Shown piece after piece: positions 1 to 8,399 of a DNA stretch of 64,000 bases. A program made the translations under genes and the position numbers. The notes beneath the pieces were generated by a model. It was given only the letters and a program-made list of their open reading frames with translations, made no database searches and was not told the origin of the DNA. Position 1 is the stretch's first letter. Every line of letters begins with the position of its first letter. This DNA comes from CAWAND01 sp963727915 (GTDB taxonomy: Bacteria; Chloroflexota; Anaerolineae; Anaerolineales; E44-bin32), in assembly GCA_963727915.1 (NCBI GenBank), contig CAVSID010000002.1, forward strand, positions 62,001 through 126,000, in the 5' to 3' direction.

Positions 1-2
1 AG

Positions 3-827
3 CCGCCGACCGCGCTACCGAGCCCGATCACGGTGGTCACCGCCAATCCGTCGGCAGCCGTTCAGGGCCAGGTGGAAGAGATCCATGTCGTCGGGGCTGC
101 GGATGCAGCCCTGAGCGGTTCCCTGGGCCCGTGGCCGCTCAGCTTCGAGACGGACAAACAAGGCGAGCAGGTGTCCCTGCAGGGCGTGAACGCGCTGACC
201 GACCCCGGCTTGTACGATCTCACTCTGTCGGTCAGCCCATCCAGCGGGGACGGGCCCGGCTACAGCTACAGTCAACCGATACGTATCCGGGCGGGAGATT
301 ACGGTTATGACCCGATTCTCACCGTCCCGCCGGAGACCCTTGACCCGGCCAACACCGTGCCGGAAGACAACTTCATCGCCGGCATCGTAGATCAAGTGAC
401 GCCGGAAAAACTCTGGTCCGGATCCTTCCAGTTCCCGTCCGACTACTACACTGACAGCTTTCCTTCGGTGTTCGGCACCCGGCGCAATTACAACGGAACC
501 GGCTACACTCTGTACCACACCGGATTGGACTTCTACGGTGGCACCGGGACGCCGATCATCGCCCCGGCGCCGGGAAAGGTGGTCTTCACCGGTCCGCTGA
601 CCGTCCGGGGCAACACGACCATCATCGATCACGGCTGGGGCGTCTTCACGCTCTATTTCCACCAGTCGGAGATTGAAGTCAAGGCCGGAGACGAGGTTGC
701 GACCGGCCAGGAAATCGGCAAAGTTGGTGGCACGGGTCGCGTGACAGGGCCGCACCTGCACTGGGAGGTGCGTGTGGGAGGCGTGCCGGTCGATCCACTG
801 GAGTGGGTGAAAAACACCTATCCTTAG
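3..827 (+). CDS. M23 (LytM-type) peptidoglycan endopeptidase, 5' partial
   Basis: The reading frame is open to the left edge, so the N-terminus lies outside the window. The C-terminal third (roughly 500-800) is a zinc metallopeptidase M23 domain: an HTGLD motif supplies the first His and Asp ligands, and HLHWE near the end is the HxH motif. The intervening sequence (GTPIIAPAPGKVVF, DHGWGVFTLYFH) follows the family closely. The upstream part is beta-rich and Pro/Thr-rich, as in secreted cell-wall hydrolases with an accessory Ig-like module. It probably cleaves peptide cross-links in the envelope outside the cell. No frame breaks are seen. Confidence 0.9.
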   Translation, partial: PPTALPSPITVVTANPSAAVQGQVEEIHVVGAADAALSGSLGPWPLSFETDKQGEQVSLQGVNALTDPGLYDLTLSVSPSSGDGPGYSYSQPIRIRAGDYGYDPILTVPPETLDPANTVPEDNFIAGIVDQVTPEKLWSGSFQFPSDYYTDSFPSVFGTRRNYNGTGYTLYHTGLDFYGGTGTPIIAPAPGKVVFTGPLTVRGNTTIIDHGWGVFTLYFHQSEIEVKAGDEVATGQEIGKVGGTGRVTGPHLHWEVRVGGVPVDPLEWVKNTYP

Positions 828-896
828 TGGCGCTCTCGGCCCTGAACGCGGTGCAGACAGGGGGTTCGGCCCGGAGAGCGGAAATCGCCGATGGTG

Positions 897-902
897 TATA
901 AT
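897..902 (+). promoter_or_regulatory. -10 box (TATAAT) for the 944 gene
   Basis: A consensus TATAAT lies about 40 nt before the ATG at 944, in the short gap after the M23 gene. No good -35 is visible at 16-18 bp, so this rests on the -10 and its position. Confidence 0.5.
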
Positions 903-943
903 GCCGGGGCAACCCCCCGGGGAAGACACTGACGAATAGACAC

Positions 944-2535
944 ATGGTTTCTGCCCTCACACTCTCCCACGACGCATTCTGGACCGAGTTCCAGGTTACC
1001 GACAGCGACATCGAATTCATCACGAACCTGCTGCTCGAGCGGGAGCGTCCTCTAACATTGCGTGAGATGCTTGAGCCCCTCATCGAGCTTCAACTCGGGG
1101 AACTCGAGGAGAGCGGCGCGCCAGGCTGCCGCACCCGACGAACGGGTTTACCTTCCCGCCGAATCCTATCAAGTCGGCGAGCAGCTCGACTTCCCGGCCT
1201 TCGATCACGCTGTGGGGGTTGTCCGCAAAGTTCGGCTCTGGGGACAATCCCGAACTCGGTGACTTCAAGGTCATCGATGTCGACATCGACGGTCATTCTC
1301 GCAGCTTTGCGGCCGAGCTGGCCGATCATCCCTTGAACCAGCCCGTTGAACCGGAAGAAGACGGCGAAGTCGCTGGACTCCCCGGCGGCGATCCTCGACC
1401 GCTTCGGCGCCGAGCTCGTTAAGCCAGGCTGCAGGTGCGCCTTGCAAGCACCCCGGACATCGTGCAGATCGCCGGCCGGTGGTTTCCGCGAGCCCTGCTG
1501 GCCGACATCCATTCCGGCCACCTCAATCTGGCTGAGGCCGTGCTGGATGTTGGCGGAGGCGGCCCGCTGCCGACCTCGGCACTGCTCGAGCACATTGAAC
1601 TCCCCGTGGGGATTGACCCCCTGTTGGCGACCTTTTCTGTCGACTATGCGCTTCAAGAGGATGAGCGCTTCGATGAAGTCGGTCCTGCCGGCCAGACGTT
1701 GTGGTACCTGCGCCGCCTCGAGCCGCCTGAGGTACTCTATCCGCCGCAGCGGCTGGAATACTCGTCCAGGGGCACGGATCGCCGCCATTTGACCGAGGAT
1801 CTGCTCGAGCTCGAGGGGCGATTGGACGACGAGTTGAGCCCATTGGATCCACCGGATGAGCCGGTCGTGAGCGTTACTATCTCCTTGTTGTTCCCCCATT
1901 GGCGTGTTGGAACGCTACCGCTGTCGAGTCGGCTCCAGGCGCTATTTCCCACAGCGTACGAGGCGCCACGCATCCGCTTCATTTTGGTGGACGGTCACAG
2001 CGGGGAGAAGTTCCCCGGCTGGGTCGTGCGAGCCGAACGCTACGTCTTTGGACTGGACGAATGGTATCGACGCTACGAGGTCCCGGCGGGTGGATTGGTC
2101 AAAGTGCGACCTGGAGAAGCCCCCGGTGAAGTGATTGTCCAAGCCCTTGAACAGCGCCGCCACAATGATTGGATCCGAACCATCTCAATCAATGATGGCC
2201 GGGTCGGGTTCACCATGCTCAAGCAGCCGGTGGGCACGGCCTACGACGACCTGATGGTCGTCGGCCTGGTCGATCCGGTCGCACTCGACGAAGCCTGGCT
2301 GCAGGGCAACCAGCGCCGGATGAATGATGAGGAGTTGGTGGGTTTTGTCTTTCGGGAGCTGGCAAAGCTCAACCCCCAGAGCGCCGTCCACGCCCAATCG
2401 CTGTACTCGGCTGTGAACGTCCTCAGGCGGCTGCCGCCCGCCCCCATCTTTGCCGAGCTGACCACCCGGTCGTACTACGAACATGTGGGGGATCTCTACT
2501 GGCGGTTGGAAGACCAAATTCAGGGTGGAGGCTGA
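944..2535 (+). CDS. Conserved-looking hypothetical protein, multiple frame breaks
   Basis: The ATG at 944 opens a protein that must be read through several frames: frame 2 to about 1105, then frame 3 (..VYLPAESYQVGEQLDFPAF..), frame 1 from about 1220 (..FKVIDVDIDGHSRSFAAEL..), frame 2 near 1370, and frame 1 from about 1430 to the TGA at 2535. Each segment is low in rare residues and reads as real protein, so one gene of about 530 aa with roughly four indels is likelier than several small genes. I recognise no domain. Its stop is 5 nt before the next gene, so the two are probably co-transcribed. Confidence 0.6.
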
Positions 2536-2540
2536 GGGGC

Positions 2541-2975
2541 ATGGACGGAGAGCTGGCTCGGCGCCTGATCCGCCCGACGGTCGACACGAAATTCCACATT
2601 GACTATGCATGGTGGGAACGCGCCGACCGCGAGCTCGATGTGTACCTGCACAGTCACCTGTGCCCCGAGCACCAGGAGATTTACCGCGATATGGACGCTT
2701 CGTCCACGGTAGACCATGTTGATCCGCAAACGGCGGAGGTGACAAGTGTCCCGGCGATTCAGAACATCCTCATCACCCACTGCTCACAGCAGCCTGATTA
2801 TCTGACTCCCCAGATGAGTCTCATCAACGCCGTCTTCCGGGTCTTCATGGCTAATGGCAATACCCCATTGTCGTCCAAGGAAATGGGAGCGCGCTTGGGC
2901 CGCTCACCCGACATGATCCTGCGCACCCTTTCAGGTCAGAGAGTCTACAAGGGCATTCGGCCCTTCTTGGACTAG
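2541..2975 (+). CDS. Hypothetical protein with C-terminal helix-turn-helix-like segment
   Basis: This intact 144-aa protein starts 5 nt after the preceding gene and is probably in the same operon. The first half contains several acidic and aromatic residues and one Cys-containing segment (LHSHLCPEHQ). The last 50 residues (ALSSKEMGARLGRSPDMIL-like pattern after a 'VFRVFMANGNTPL' helix) look like a small winged-helix or HTH unit that could recognise nucleic acid. I cannot assign a family. The operon partner at 944 is equally unassigned. Confidence 0.65.
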   Translation: MDGELARRLIRPTVDTKFHIDYAWWERADRELDVYLHSHLCPEHQEIYRDMDASSTVDHVDPQTAEVTSVPAIQNILITHCSQQPDYLTPQMSLINAVFRVFMANGNTPLSSKEMGARLGRSPDMILRTLSGQRVYKGIRPFLD

Positions 2976-3099
2976 GCCCCGCCACTTTTCGACCCACCCT
3001 ATCGCTTGCATAGGCGCCTGGCTAGATTGCGGCGGCCGGTGCGGAATTCACCTTCTGGGGCGATAGACACACCGCCACTCCCGAGATAGGATCGGAACT

Positions 3100-3294
3100 A
3101 TGAAGACCGAAGATGTCCTGCGTTATGACCGAATGTATCGGGCCATGCGGGAAGCTCTTGATGCCGACATCATCACCTTCGGATTCTGGGCCCCGCCGGC
3201 CGACGATCAGAACCGCTGCCTGCGGGAGCGATCGGCCTTGGAGCCCGTGACATCGACACCTTACACACACCTTTCAGGCGGGGATTCGCTGTAA
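3100..3294 (+). CDS. Small hypothetical protein, possibly truncated by a frame break
   Basis: A 64-aa frame begins with a well-formed helix (DRMYRAMREALDADIITFGFW) and then degrades in quality, as if the frame were lost near 3210. There is no strong ribosome site. The opposite strand also carries an open frame of similar length, so coding status is uncertain. Confidence 0.35.
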   Translation: MKTEDVLRYDRMYRAMREALDADIITFGFWAPPADDQNRCLRERSALEPVTSTPYTHLSGGDSL

Positions 3295-3325
3295 GGCGTC
3301 TGTAAAACGCTTGGCCGCAATGGCG

Positions 3326-3334
3326 TGCTAACAT
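3326..3334 (+). promoter_or_regulatory. Possible extended -10 (TGCTAACAT) for the 3367 gene
   Basis: A TGnTAnnnT-type element sits 33 nt before the ATG at 3367, with a strong AGAGGAGA ribosome site in between. No clear -35. Confidence 0.35.
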
Positions 3335-3366
3335 GGGTGTAAGACATCAACAGAGGAGACGCACTC

Positions 3367-3591
3367 ATGGCAATGACCGCCGTAATGCCCACCACAGATC
3401 AGGCCCTCGAATTCGCCGTCCGTTCGATCCAGAAGGCGGACGTGGAAACCGGCCGTGCAGCCCTGCGCTGGGTTTTGAAGCGCGAGCCGACCAACGTCTC
3501 AGCCTGGCTGTGGCTCACCCGATGCGTTGAAGACCAGGTCTTCCGCTCCCAGTGCGTCGACCAGGTAGCGACCCTAAATCCTTTCGCCTAA
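3367..3591 (+). CDS. Small TPR-like protein
   Basis: This 74-aa protein is preceded by AGAGGAGA 9 nt before the ATG. Its core is a TPR-like helix pair with the pattern GRAALRWVLKREPTNVSAW followed by LWLTRCV, the signature of short tetratricopeptide proteins common in Anaerolineae that otherwise occur as multi-repeat arrays. It has no signal peptide or membrane segment. It is probably a cytoplasmic protein-interaction module with unknown partner. A rho-independent terminator follows 32 nt after the stop, so this is a single-gene unit. Confidence 0.65.
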   Translation: MAMTAVMPTTDQALEFAVRSIQKADVETGRAALRWVLKREPTNVSAWLWLTRCVEDQVFRSQCVDQVATLNPFA

Positions 3592-3622
3592 TTTCAGATA
3601 TCTCCGGCGTCTCTCTCCTCCG

Positions 3623-3650
3623 AAACCCCCGGCCCATCGGCCGGGGGTTT
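3623..3650 (+). terminator. Rho-independent terminator (12-bp perfect stem)
   Basis: AAACCCCCGGCC pairs perfectly with GGCCGGGGGTTT around a 4-nt loop. The T-run is short (the stem itself ends TTT), so it could act on both strands. It closes the 3367 unit. Confidence 0.8.
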
Positions 3651-3703
3651 GATTCTGGGACGAGAGGCTGCGCCACCGGTAGCCAACCCATCGGCCGAGC
3701 CGA

Positions 3704-3721
3704 TTGTGAAGACATTCACAA
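3704..3721. promoter_or_regulatory. Rex-operator-like palindrome, copy 1
   Basis: TTGTGAA-GACA-TTCACAA is a perfect 7+7 inverted repeat with a 4-bp spacer, identical to the established Rex operator consensus. It lies between the terminator and the tRNA promoter, about 55 bp upstream of the tRNA -35. No redox gene is next to it. Confidence 0.6.
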
Positions 3722-3776
3722 TCCAAGATCCAAGCATGCAAACCGTGCTGGTAGAAATCGAGACCTGCCGGAGGCT

Positions 3777-3806
3777 TTGGGCAGCGTGACCTGACTCGGC
3801 TATAAT
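3777..3806 (+). promoter_or_regulatory. Sigma-70-type promoter of tRNA-Arg
   Basis: TTGGGC and a perfect TATAAT are separated by 18 bp. The -10 ends 14 nt before the mature 5' end of the tRNA. Confidence 0.75.
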
Positions 3807-3820
3807 CGGGTTGGTTATCC

Positions 3821-3881
<61 letters not shown>

Positions 3882-3893
<12 letters not shown>

Positions 3894-4088
3894 CCTGAGA
3901 TGTGTCAGCTTCTTCTCAAGGCTGGCGACCTTGCGTTCGTAATCTCCGCGTGCGGTGTCGCCCCATTCATGGGCCTCTATCAGTCTGTCAAGCTGGACTT
4001 CCAAAGCATATTCTCTCAACGGCGAAATTAACCGCCGGAAACCTTTGGCCGGCGCAGGCTGATTGCTTCCGTAGGATGACGGCAGCGC
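3882..4088 (-). pseudogene. Orphan C-terminal coding remnant, resembles a recombinase tail
   Basis: On the minus strand a frame without a start codon encodes about 68 residues that read as real protein in the last 50: a charged coiled-coil with LEVQLDRLIEAHEWGD and YERKVASLEKKLTHL. This resembles the C-terminal coiled-coil of large serine recombinases, where 'G-x-I/T-x-x-x-x-Y-E-R' patterns are common. That assignment is from recall and is weak. The stop codon (3882-3884) lies inside the tRNA-Arg 3' end. The 5' end stops at a TAG at about 4090 with nothing convincing beyond, so this is a remnant rather than a gene. Confidence 0.45.
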
Positions 4089-4249
4089 CTAGATCGGTCA
4101 ATTCTGAAGGTCTGCCCATAATTGATTCCTGCGGGTCGAGTTCCTATAGTGATGTTACCCACCGGCCACCCATTGGACCTCCTCCACGGTAATCTCCTGC
4201 GACCTCCAGCAACCCCCCTAGCGTTCAAGGGAAGAGTTACCTCTGTTCC

Positions 4250-4708
4250 CTAGTCGGATCCCAGCCTCTCCACAAGGAAGACGATGTCATCGAAATCTTC
4301 ATCTGGGTGCCCGTCGTTGCACCGATAGCCTTTGCCGTTCGGCAATTCGTCGATCATCATGGCGGCGTCGTTGTGCCATGATTGGGTGACCCCATTGCCG
4401 GTGTCCCAGCAATTGGCAATTTCGAGGTCTCCTGAAGGGGCCAGAAGTCGCAAGTCCGTCTGTGGTGGCGCTGTGTCCTGCCACAACACAATCGGCGCCG
4501 TGATGGTTTGGCCAGCGACTTCGACATGCCCGGGGGCTCTCAGTTTGATGCCTTGACGCCACTCGCTGGAGGTGTGTTCAAAGGTGATCCTGACGACGCT
4601 GCCCTGGTGGAATGGCACAAAGTCGGCGAGGTGTAACAGGTTGCCCTGATAAGAGAAGGGCTTCCCATTTGACTCTCGGAAGAACCTCTCGAAGCTAGGC
4701 ACAGCCAT
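4250..4708 (-). CDS. Immunity-like small protein, intact member of a local paralog pair
   Basis: A 152-aa acidic soluble protein. Its N-terminal half (FRESNGKP.., LLHLADFVPF, SSEWRQGIKL, VAGQTI, PIVLW) is closely related to the broken gene at 5712-6137, but the C-terminal half (from about residue 85, ending in a DEDFDDIVFLVERL segment) is completely different. This conserved-head, variable-tail layout and the position at the end of a run of small genes behind an RHS toxin suggest an immunity or toxin-associated role. No catalytic motif is seen. I do not recognise a named family. Confidence 0.6.
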   Translation of the reverse strand: MAVPSFERFFRESNGKPFSYQGNLLHLADFVPFHQGSVVRITFEHTSSEWRQGIKLRAPGHVEVAGQTITAPIVLWQDTAPPQTDLRLLAPSGDLEIANCWDTGNGVTQSWHNDAAMMIDELPNGKGYRCNDGHPDEDFDDIVFLVERLGSD

Positions 4709-4822
4709 CCATCACCGTGTTATAGCTTGGCCCCGAGGAGATAGGTAATCCTTGGGGCGGCACTTTGGTCCCAATTACCGGCGGAGGATTCGCGAAAAGT
4801 CCCCTATAGAGAAGATATCGGC

Positions 4823-5152
4823 TCACGATTTTCCGGGTCGGTCAATCTCTGCAGCGACGATCTGGTATAGATACGCTTGAAGCCGCTGGAGTCGCTCATT
4901 CACTTGTTCCACTTCCTTGCGGGATATGTGGTGCCCTGCTTCTGGTGAAATGAAGACATCATTGAAAGAACCCCTCCCTCCGTAATCCTGCCTCAAGTCA
5001 TCCAGAGCTTCTGCCATGAGCGACAAGTTGCCGGATGCAATGGCTTTCTCGAGTCGCTCTTGGAGGTCGGTGAGGACTACGGTCCATGGCTCCACGCCGT
5101 GCGCAGCCAAGATCGCATTGATCTCCTGCAAGATCACTCTTATCTCTCTCAT
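4823..5152 (-). CDS. Small helical protein, DUF6966-like, immunity candidate
   Basis: A 109-aa helical protein beginning MREIRVILQEINAILAAHG, with a conserved-looking central YGGRGSFNDVFI segment and a C-terminal helix (VNERLQRLQAYLY). The 'GG.GSFND' core and length match small proteins I recall as DUF6966, which often sit in polymorphic-toxin immunity clusters. That naming is from memory. Its ATG forms an ATGA overlap with the stop of a short upstream frame (5149-5196), the spacing expected in an operon. It is the fifth small gene in the block downstream of the RHS toxin. Confidence 0.6.
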   Translation of the reverse strand: MREIRVILQEINAILAAHGVEPWTVVLTDLQERLEKAIASGNLSLMAEALDDLRQDYGGRGSFNDVFISPEAGHHISRKEVEQVNERLQRLQAYLYQIVAAEIDRPGKS

Positions 5153-5344
5153 TTGGCGTCAAACTCCAGGCGCACGCTCTGGGTTGTTCCGAAAACTCAC
5201 GCACGCATGGTCCAGTCTAAAGGCGGGTGAGCCTGGCCGATTATTGGTGGTCTGCGCCAATCGAACCAACTTCCATGCCCAGATGCTTTCCGGTCGGTGG
5301 CTGGTCGCGCAGCGAGCCCGTCGCCAAGCCGACTGGAAGTTTGA
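5149..5344 (-). other. Gap with possible toxin-tip or C-terminal remnant
   Basis: There is no complete gene between the 5345 and 4823 genes. The last 15 codons before 5149 encode a beta-strand-like tail (VFGTTQSVRLEFDAK) whose TGA overlaps the next ATG, as the end of a translated upstream gene would. An in-frame TGA lies just before it and the three upstream frames are ambiguous. It may be a decayed toxin tip; I cannot prove this. Confidence 0.25.
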
Positions 5345-5715
5345 TTAGAGCGGAGGCACCAGCGATCGAAAGATGTCATGCAGGAATCTCCTGTTTGGGA
5401 TCGTTGACAAGCGTCTCGCCACCATCGTCCGCGTAAGGACAGCTTGAAGGTACCTCTCTTGCCTTCGGTTGGAAAAAGTGCAACGCCGTCCAACAGGGTC
5501 AGGAAACCGAAGACACAATAGCGAGCCGTCAATCGAGCAACTTCGACTGCAGCGGCTTGGCCCTCAGGGGGCAGGCCCTTGTACCAATCCGAGAGTTCTA
5601 CCAGCGCAGGTGATGGCCGTTTTCCCGGTGGGTCCTCAAGCACTTGTTTTGTGTCCTCCACCCCACCTTCAAAAACCCCACGTTGCAGCAATTCAACGAA
5701 TTCCTGGCTGTTCAT
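5345..5715 (-). CDS. Small immunity-like protein, two frame breaks near the C-terminus
   Basis: The start ATG (5715) overlaps the stop of the upstream gene (ATGA). The frame encodes MNSQEFVELL.., a conserved-looking LVELSDWYKGLP segment and a hydrophobic CVFGFLTLLDGVA. Near 5430 the frame must shift to recover YADDGGETLVNDPKQE, and near 5389 again to recover FLHDIFRSLVPPL before a TAA. Those tails are typical of a family of about 120-aa proteins found beside toxin genes, so I reconstruct one gene of about 122 aa. Read without the shifts, the protein runs on into nonsense to 5197. Confidence 0.6.
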
Positions 5716-6137
5716 TTTCCAAACGCCTCCGGATACATTTGCTTGTTCGGTTGGATCAGTTGCTGAGCGCTTCTGTTCGGTGCTTCGGTATAGATCCGCA
5801 AATCCCATATGTCCTTTGCTAGGATGTCACGTGGGAGAACGTCGACATGCCCGCGAAGCGTCGGGATGCTTATGTGTTCCAGCCGTGGGAGGACGATAGC
5901 CGGCGCGGTGTCCTCCCACAGGACAATGGGCGAATCGATCGTTTGGCCCGCCACGCCGACCTGGCCGGGAGCTCACAGCTTGATCCCCTGACGCCACTCG
6001 CTGGAGGTGGATACAAATGTGATCCTGGCAGTCTCGCCCCCGGTGAACGGCACGAAGTCGGCCAGGTGCAGCATATCCCCTTCATACACGACGGGCTTCC
6101 CTTTTGATTCTCTGAAGTAGTTCTCGAAGCTGGGCAT
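5712..6137 (-). pseudogene. Paralog of the 4250 immunity-like gene with an in-frame stop
   Basis: The frame is continuous from ATG 6137 to TGA 5712 (141 codons) except for a TGA at codon 55 (5973-5975). At that place the paralog has AGA, so a single base change explains it. Before the stop it matches the 4250 gene (MLHLADFVPF, SSEWRQGIKL); just after it the match continues (VAGQTI, PIVLWEDTAP) and then the C-terminal 60 residues diverge entirely. It overlaps the next gene by ATGA, so the operon structure survives although the product would be truncated. Stop-codon readthrough or a base error are alternatives. Confidence 0.7.
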
Positions 6138-6147
6138 ATTCCGTCAC

Positions 6148-6327
6148 TCAGTGAGCCGCATATGCGAAAGGGTCGATCGCGGCGTGTTGCTGGGCGTGGG
6201 GGTGTCGGCCGGGGTCAGCTCTGGCCATACGGGTCGGTCTGTGCCTGGATGTGCCTAGAATCAAGAACGCCACACTTAAAAACGACTCTAGCCATTTGGG
6301 GGTGATGTGACAGCGCCGCGCAATCAT
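6148..6327 (-). other. Short unassigned frame with RHS-linker-like remnant
   Basis: A 59-codon frame (ATG 6327) ends 10 nt before the paralog start at 6137. In another frame the same DNA reads TPADTPTPSNTP, like the Thr/Pro linkers inside the RHS gene. Coding status is doubtful. It may be debris from an older RHS 3' end. Confidence 0.2.
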
Positions 6328-6359
6328 AGAATCGGTCGTTCTTGCGACGAGCTGTTTGC

Positions 6360-6839
6360 CTATCGCCCAAGCATTGCCAAGAGCTCCTGGTCGTCTGAAT
6401 TTGTGGCGATGTCTCTGGGGGAGACTCCGGCGTGATTGCGCTTGTCTGGATCTGCTCCATGTTCGAGAAGCAGCTTGACGACTTTCTCATTGGGGGACGA
6501 GATCATCACGCACCGCCACAGCGGAGTATCTCCGAAGATGTCCACAGGATCGATTTGTGCTCCGCCCTCGATCAACGCCTCAACGATTTTGGGTTTCTGG
6601 TCGCGCGCAGCGAAGTGCAGCGCCGTCCATTCTTGAGCCTTGTCGTGAGCATTGACGTCCACGCCGAACGAAATGAGGAAAGCGAGAAGATCGGGGTCCG
6701 CATCGAACGCCAAGACGGCATGCATCAACAAAGTCCTTCCGTCTTCGTCCCTTTGATTGATTTCCGAACCGGACCGGATCAGTTCGTCGACCGCGTACAC
6801 GTCTTGCCTGTTCACAGCTGCCCGCAATGCTTGGTCCAC
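6360..6839 (-). CDS. Ankyrin-repeat protein
   Basis: This intact 159-aa protein is made almost entirely of ankyrin repeats: units with DGRTLLMHAV, EWTALHFAAR, GDTPLWRCV and LLLEHGADPDKRN signatures, roughly four repeats of about 33 residues. There is no signal peptide. Ankyrin proteins bind other proteins and are recurrent immunity or accessory proteins in bacterial polymorphic-toxin loci. Here it lies directly after the second immunity gene on the same strand. No frame breaks or catalytic motifs are seen. Confidence 0.85.
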   Translation of the reverse strand: MDQALRAAVNRQDVYAVDELIRSGSEINQRDEDGRTLLMHAVLAFDADPDLLAFLISFGVDVNAHDKAQEWTALHFAARDQKPKIVEALIEGGAQIDPVDIFGDTPLWRCVMISSPNEKVVKLLLEHGADPDKRNHAGVSPRDIATNSDDQELLAMLGR

Positions 6840-6914
6840 TCTGGGATCCCTCTCCCTCGATTTCTAGCGTCACATGAAACCGTCCAGGTTTCTGTCGAAT
6901 GGGGGTGAAGCTGC

Positions 6915-7517
6915 TCACGAAGGGACGGAGCGTTCCACTTCATCAAGTGGAATGAACACAGTATTTCCGACATTCTCTGACTCGAAGACTTGCTTGACCG
7001 TTTCTGTCACGTAAATCCAGCCGCTCTTTCCCTCGGGCATAAAGAAGTCGGAGCCATCCCAAGTTGTAGGATCAAAGAAGAAACCCTTCAACACAGTGGA
7101 GGCCTTAGCGGGGAATTGCTTGGGAATTCGCAGGCTGCGAGCATCATCGATCGGGCCACACCGGCCACGAACCACGAGGCCCGAGTATCCGGGAATTGTC
7201 TCGCCTTTCTTGCCAATCAGGTTGACTTTGTAGGTCGACCATCCGCTGATGTTACGCTCATGCAAGATGCTCGCCAGTCGGTCACTCAGTAGAGACAAGG
7301 CGACGTGACCGGTCCATAGCCAATCGCCGGGTATGGCCCGCCCCATCATCCATCGGGCACGGACAGGTTGCTCGGGTGTATCTTCCCCGCGAGTCACACG
7401 AAACGCATTTACAGTCAACAGAAGTTTTGCACGAAAGTGCTGTGCCACTCCGGGTTCGGTTAGCCAGTAGAGGTTGCCGAACCCGGGGAAATCTTTAGTA
7501 GTGGATTTTGAACCCAT
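6915..7517 (-). CDS. Imm11/DUF1629-like immunity protein for the orphan RHS tip
   Basis: The ATG at 7517 (MGSKSTTKDF..) lies 23 nt inside the end of the upstream toxin-tip frame, so translation is coupled. The 200-aa protein is soluble and alpha/beta. It has the layout of DUF1629/Imm11-type immunity proteins from recall: an N-terminal 'LYWLTEP', a central SDRLASILHERNISGWSTY segment, then YSGLVVRGRCGPI, TWDGSDFFMPEG, and a C-terminal IYVTETVKQVFE plus 'FIPLDEVE' tail. The gene is intact. Family naming is by remembered pattern, but its role as partner of the adjacent HNH-like tip is well supported by the overlap. An in-frame ATG upstream (7541) is less likely. Confidence 0.7.
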   Translation of the reverse strand: MGSKSTTKDFPGFGNLYWLTEPGVAQHFRAKLLLTVNAFRVTRGEDTPEQPVRARWMMGRAIPGDWLWTGHVALSLLSDRLASILHERNISGWSTYKVNLIGKKGETIPGYSGLVVRGRCGPIDDARSLRIPKQFPAKASTVLKGFFFDPTTWDGSDFFMPEGKSGWIYVTETVKQVFESENVGNTVFIPLDEVERSVPS

Positions 7518-7818
7518 ACTCCCCAGCCAATGTCCGCCCAAACTTGAGGGTTTCAGTTATGGATGGATTGCGGCCCAAGAATTCGGACCATCGGTAATCG
7601 TATTCGCTTACGTTATTGAGATGTCTGGTCTTCTCCCACCAACTGCCGTAGTTCGGATCGTGTACATCAATTCCCAGATCCGTGAATTGATCTGAATATT
7701 CCTTTGGGAAAACGTGGCGGGCGTGAATTGAGCTCTCCGGGGATTCCCCGGTCAGACGTCTGAGAATTTCCCCGAGATGACCCTCCGGGAAGGACTGGAA
7801 CCTTGGTGCTTCTCCGGG
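7495..7818 (-). pseudogene. Orphan RHS C-terminal toxin tip (HNH-like nuclease), no start codon
   Basis: A 107-codon frame runs from a TAA at 7819 to a TAA at 7495 without any ATG. Its product has the pattern of a widespread RHS toxin tip: SSIHARHVFPKEY, GIDVHDPNYGSWWE, then RHLNNV..YDYRWSEFL and a C-terminal FGRTLAGEYGF. The His-rich 'H-x-R-H-x-F-P' with a downstream 'G-I-D-V-H' resembles HNH/DUF2380-type nucleases. It has no RHS core in front, so it is a displaced cassette or a truncated older toxin. Its 3' end overlaps an intact immunity gene. Such silent tips can be recombined onto a full RHS core. Confidence 0.7.
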
Positions 7819-8090
7819 TTAACTACCAGACATTTCGCTGTGTTCGACGTACCCCGTCGCTGAACCAAGATAGCCTTTCCCCAGCCGCCCGGTCAGATGC
7901 GCCTTCCATGTCCCAAGGGTTGAGCCCAGGATTGTACGGCTTTCCCTGAAGAGGACCAGCCAGTCGTCGCTGAGGCTATTCTGCTGATCTTCACAAAAAT
8001 GGCGTCGGAGTGTCTGTCGGTAGGCAGAGTCCGCAGGGGGCAAGCGCGACGGATTCCTGACCAGGATGGTTCATTTCAACAACTGAACTG
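7819..8090 (-). other. Unassigned stretch between immunity gene and orphan tip
   Basis: All three minus frames are open for 40-75 codons but none resembles a known protein. One frame (ATG 8043) ends at the TAA that opens the orphan-tip frame, so it could be the broken proximal part of the tip. No promoter or hairpin stands out. Confidence 0.3.
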
Positions 8091-8399
8091 CTATTTGTAA
8101 TCATACGTATAGCACCACGCAAGTGCTTTGACGGCCTCCTCGCCAATGTCGGGATGTTTGGAGTGAAATTCCTTCCCTGCGATTTCCGCCATTTCTGGAA
8201 GGTCAACGGCGATGTGCCGAGCATTGGAGGAGTAGAAATCTTCCTCGATTGTCTTGACGATGTTCAAGAGTGCCTTGCCGACCGCTGGGCCAAAGCGGTC
8301 CAAGACGCGTGTATCGTCTCGGACTGGCCACGGACCCTGCTGCCACCCCGTCCAAAGGATGACAGCTTCCGTGATTTGCTTTGGGTCCGGGCTCATCAT
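8091..8399 (-). CDS. Cognate immunity-protein candidate of the RHS toxin
   Basis: A 102-aa acidic, helical protein whose ATG forms an ATGA overlap with the stop of the giant RHS gene. Translational coupling right at a toxin's 3' end is the standard position of the cognate immunity gene. Recognisable segments are ILWTGWQQGPWPVRDD, a helix with EEDFYSSNARHIAVDLPEM, and the aromatic tail ALAWCYTYDYK. I cannot name the family. There are no membrane segments, so it would act in the cytoplasm, which fits protection against an intracellularly acting enzyme toxin. A TTG 9 nt upstream is an alternative start. Confidence 0.75.
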   Translation of the reverse strand: MMSPDPKQITEAVILWTGWQQGPWPVRDDTRVLDRFGPAVGKALLNIVKTIEEDFYSSNARHIAVDLPEMAEIAGKEFHSKHPDIGEEAVKALAWCYTYDYK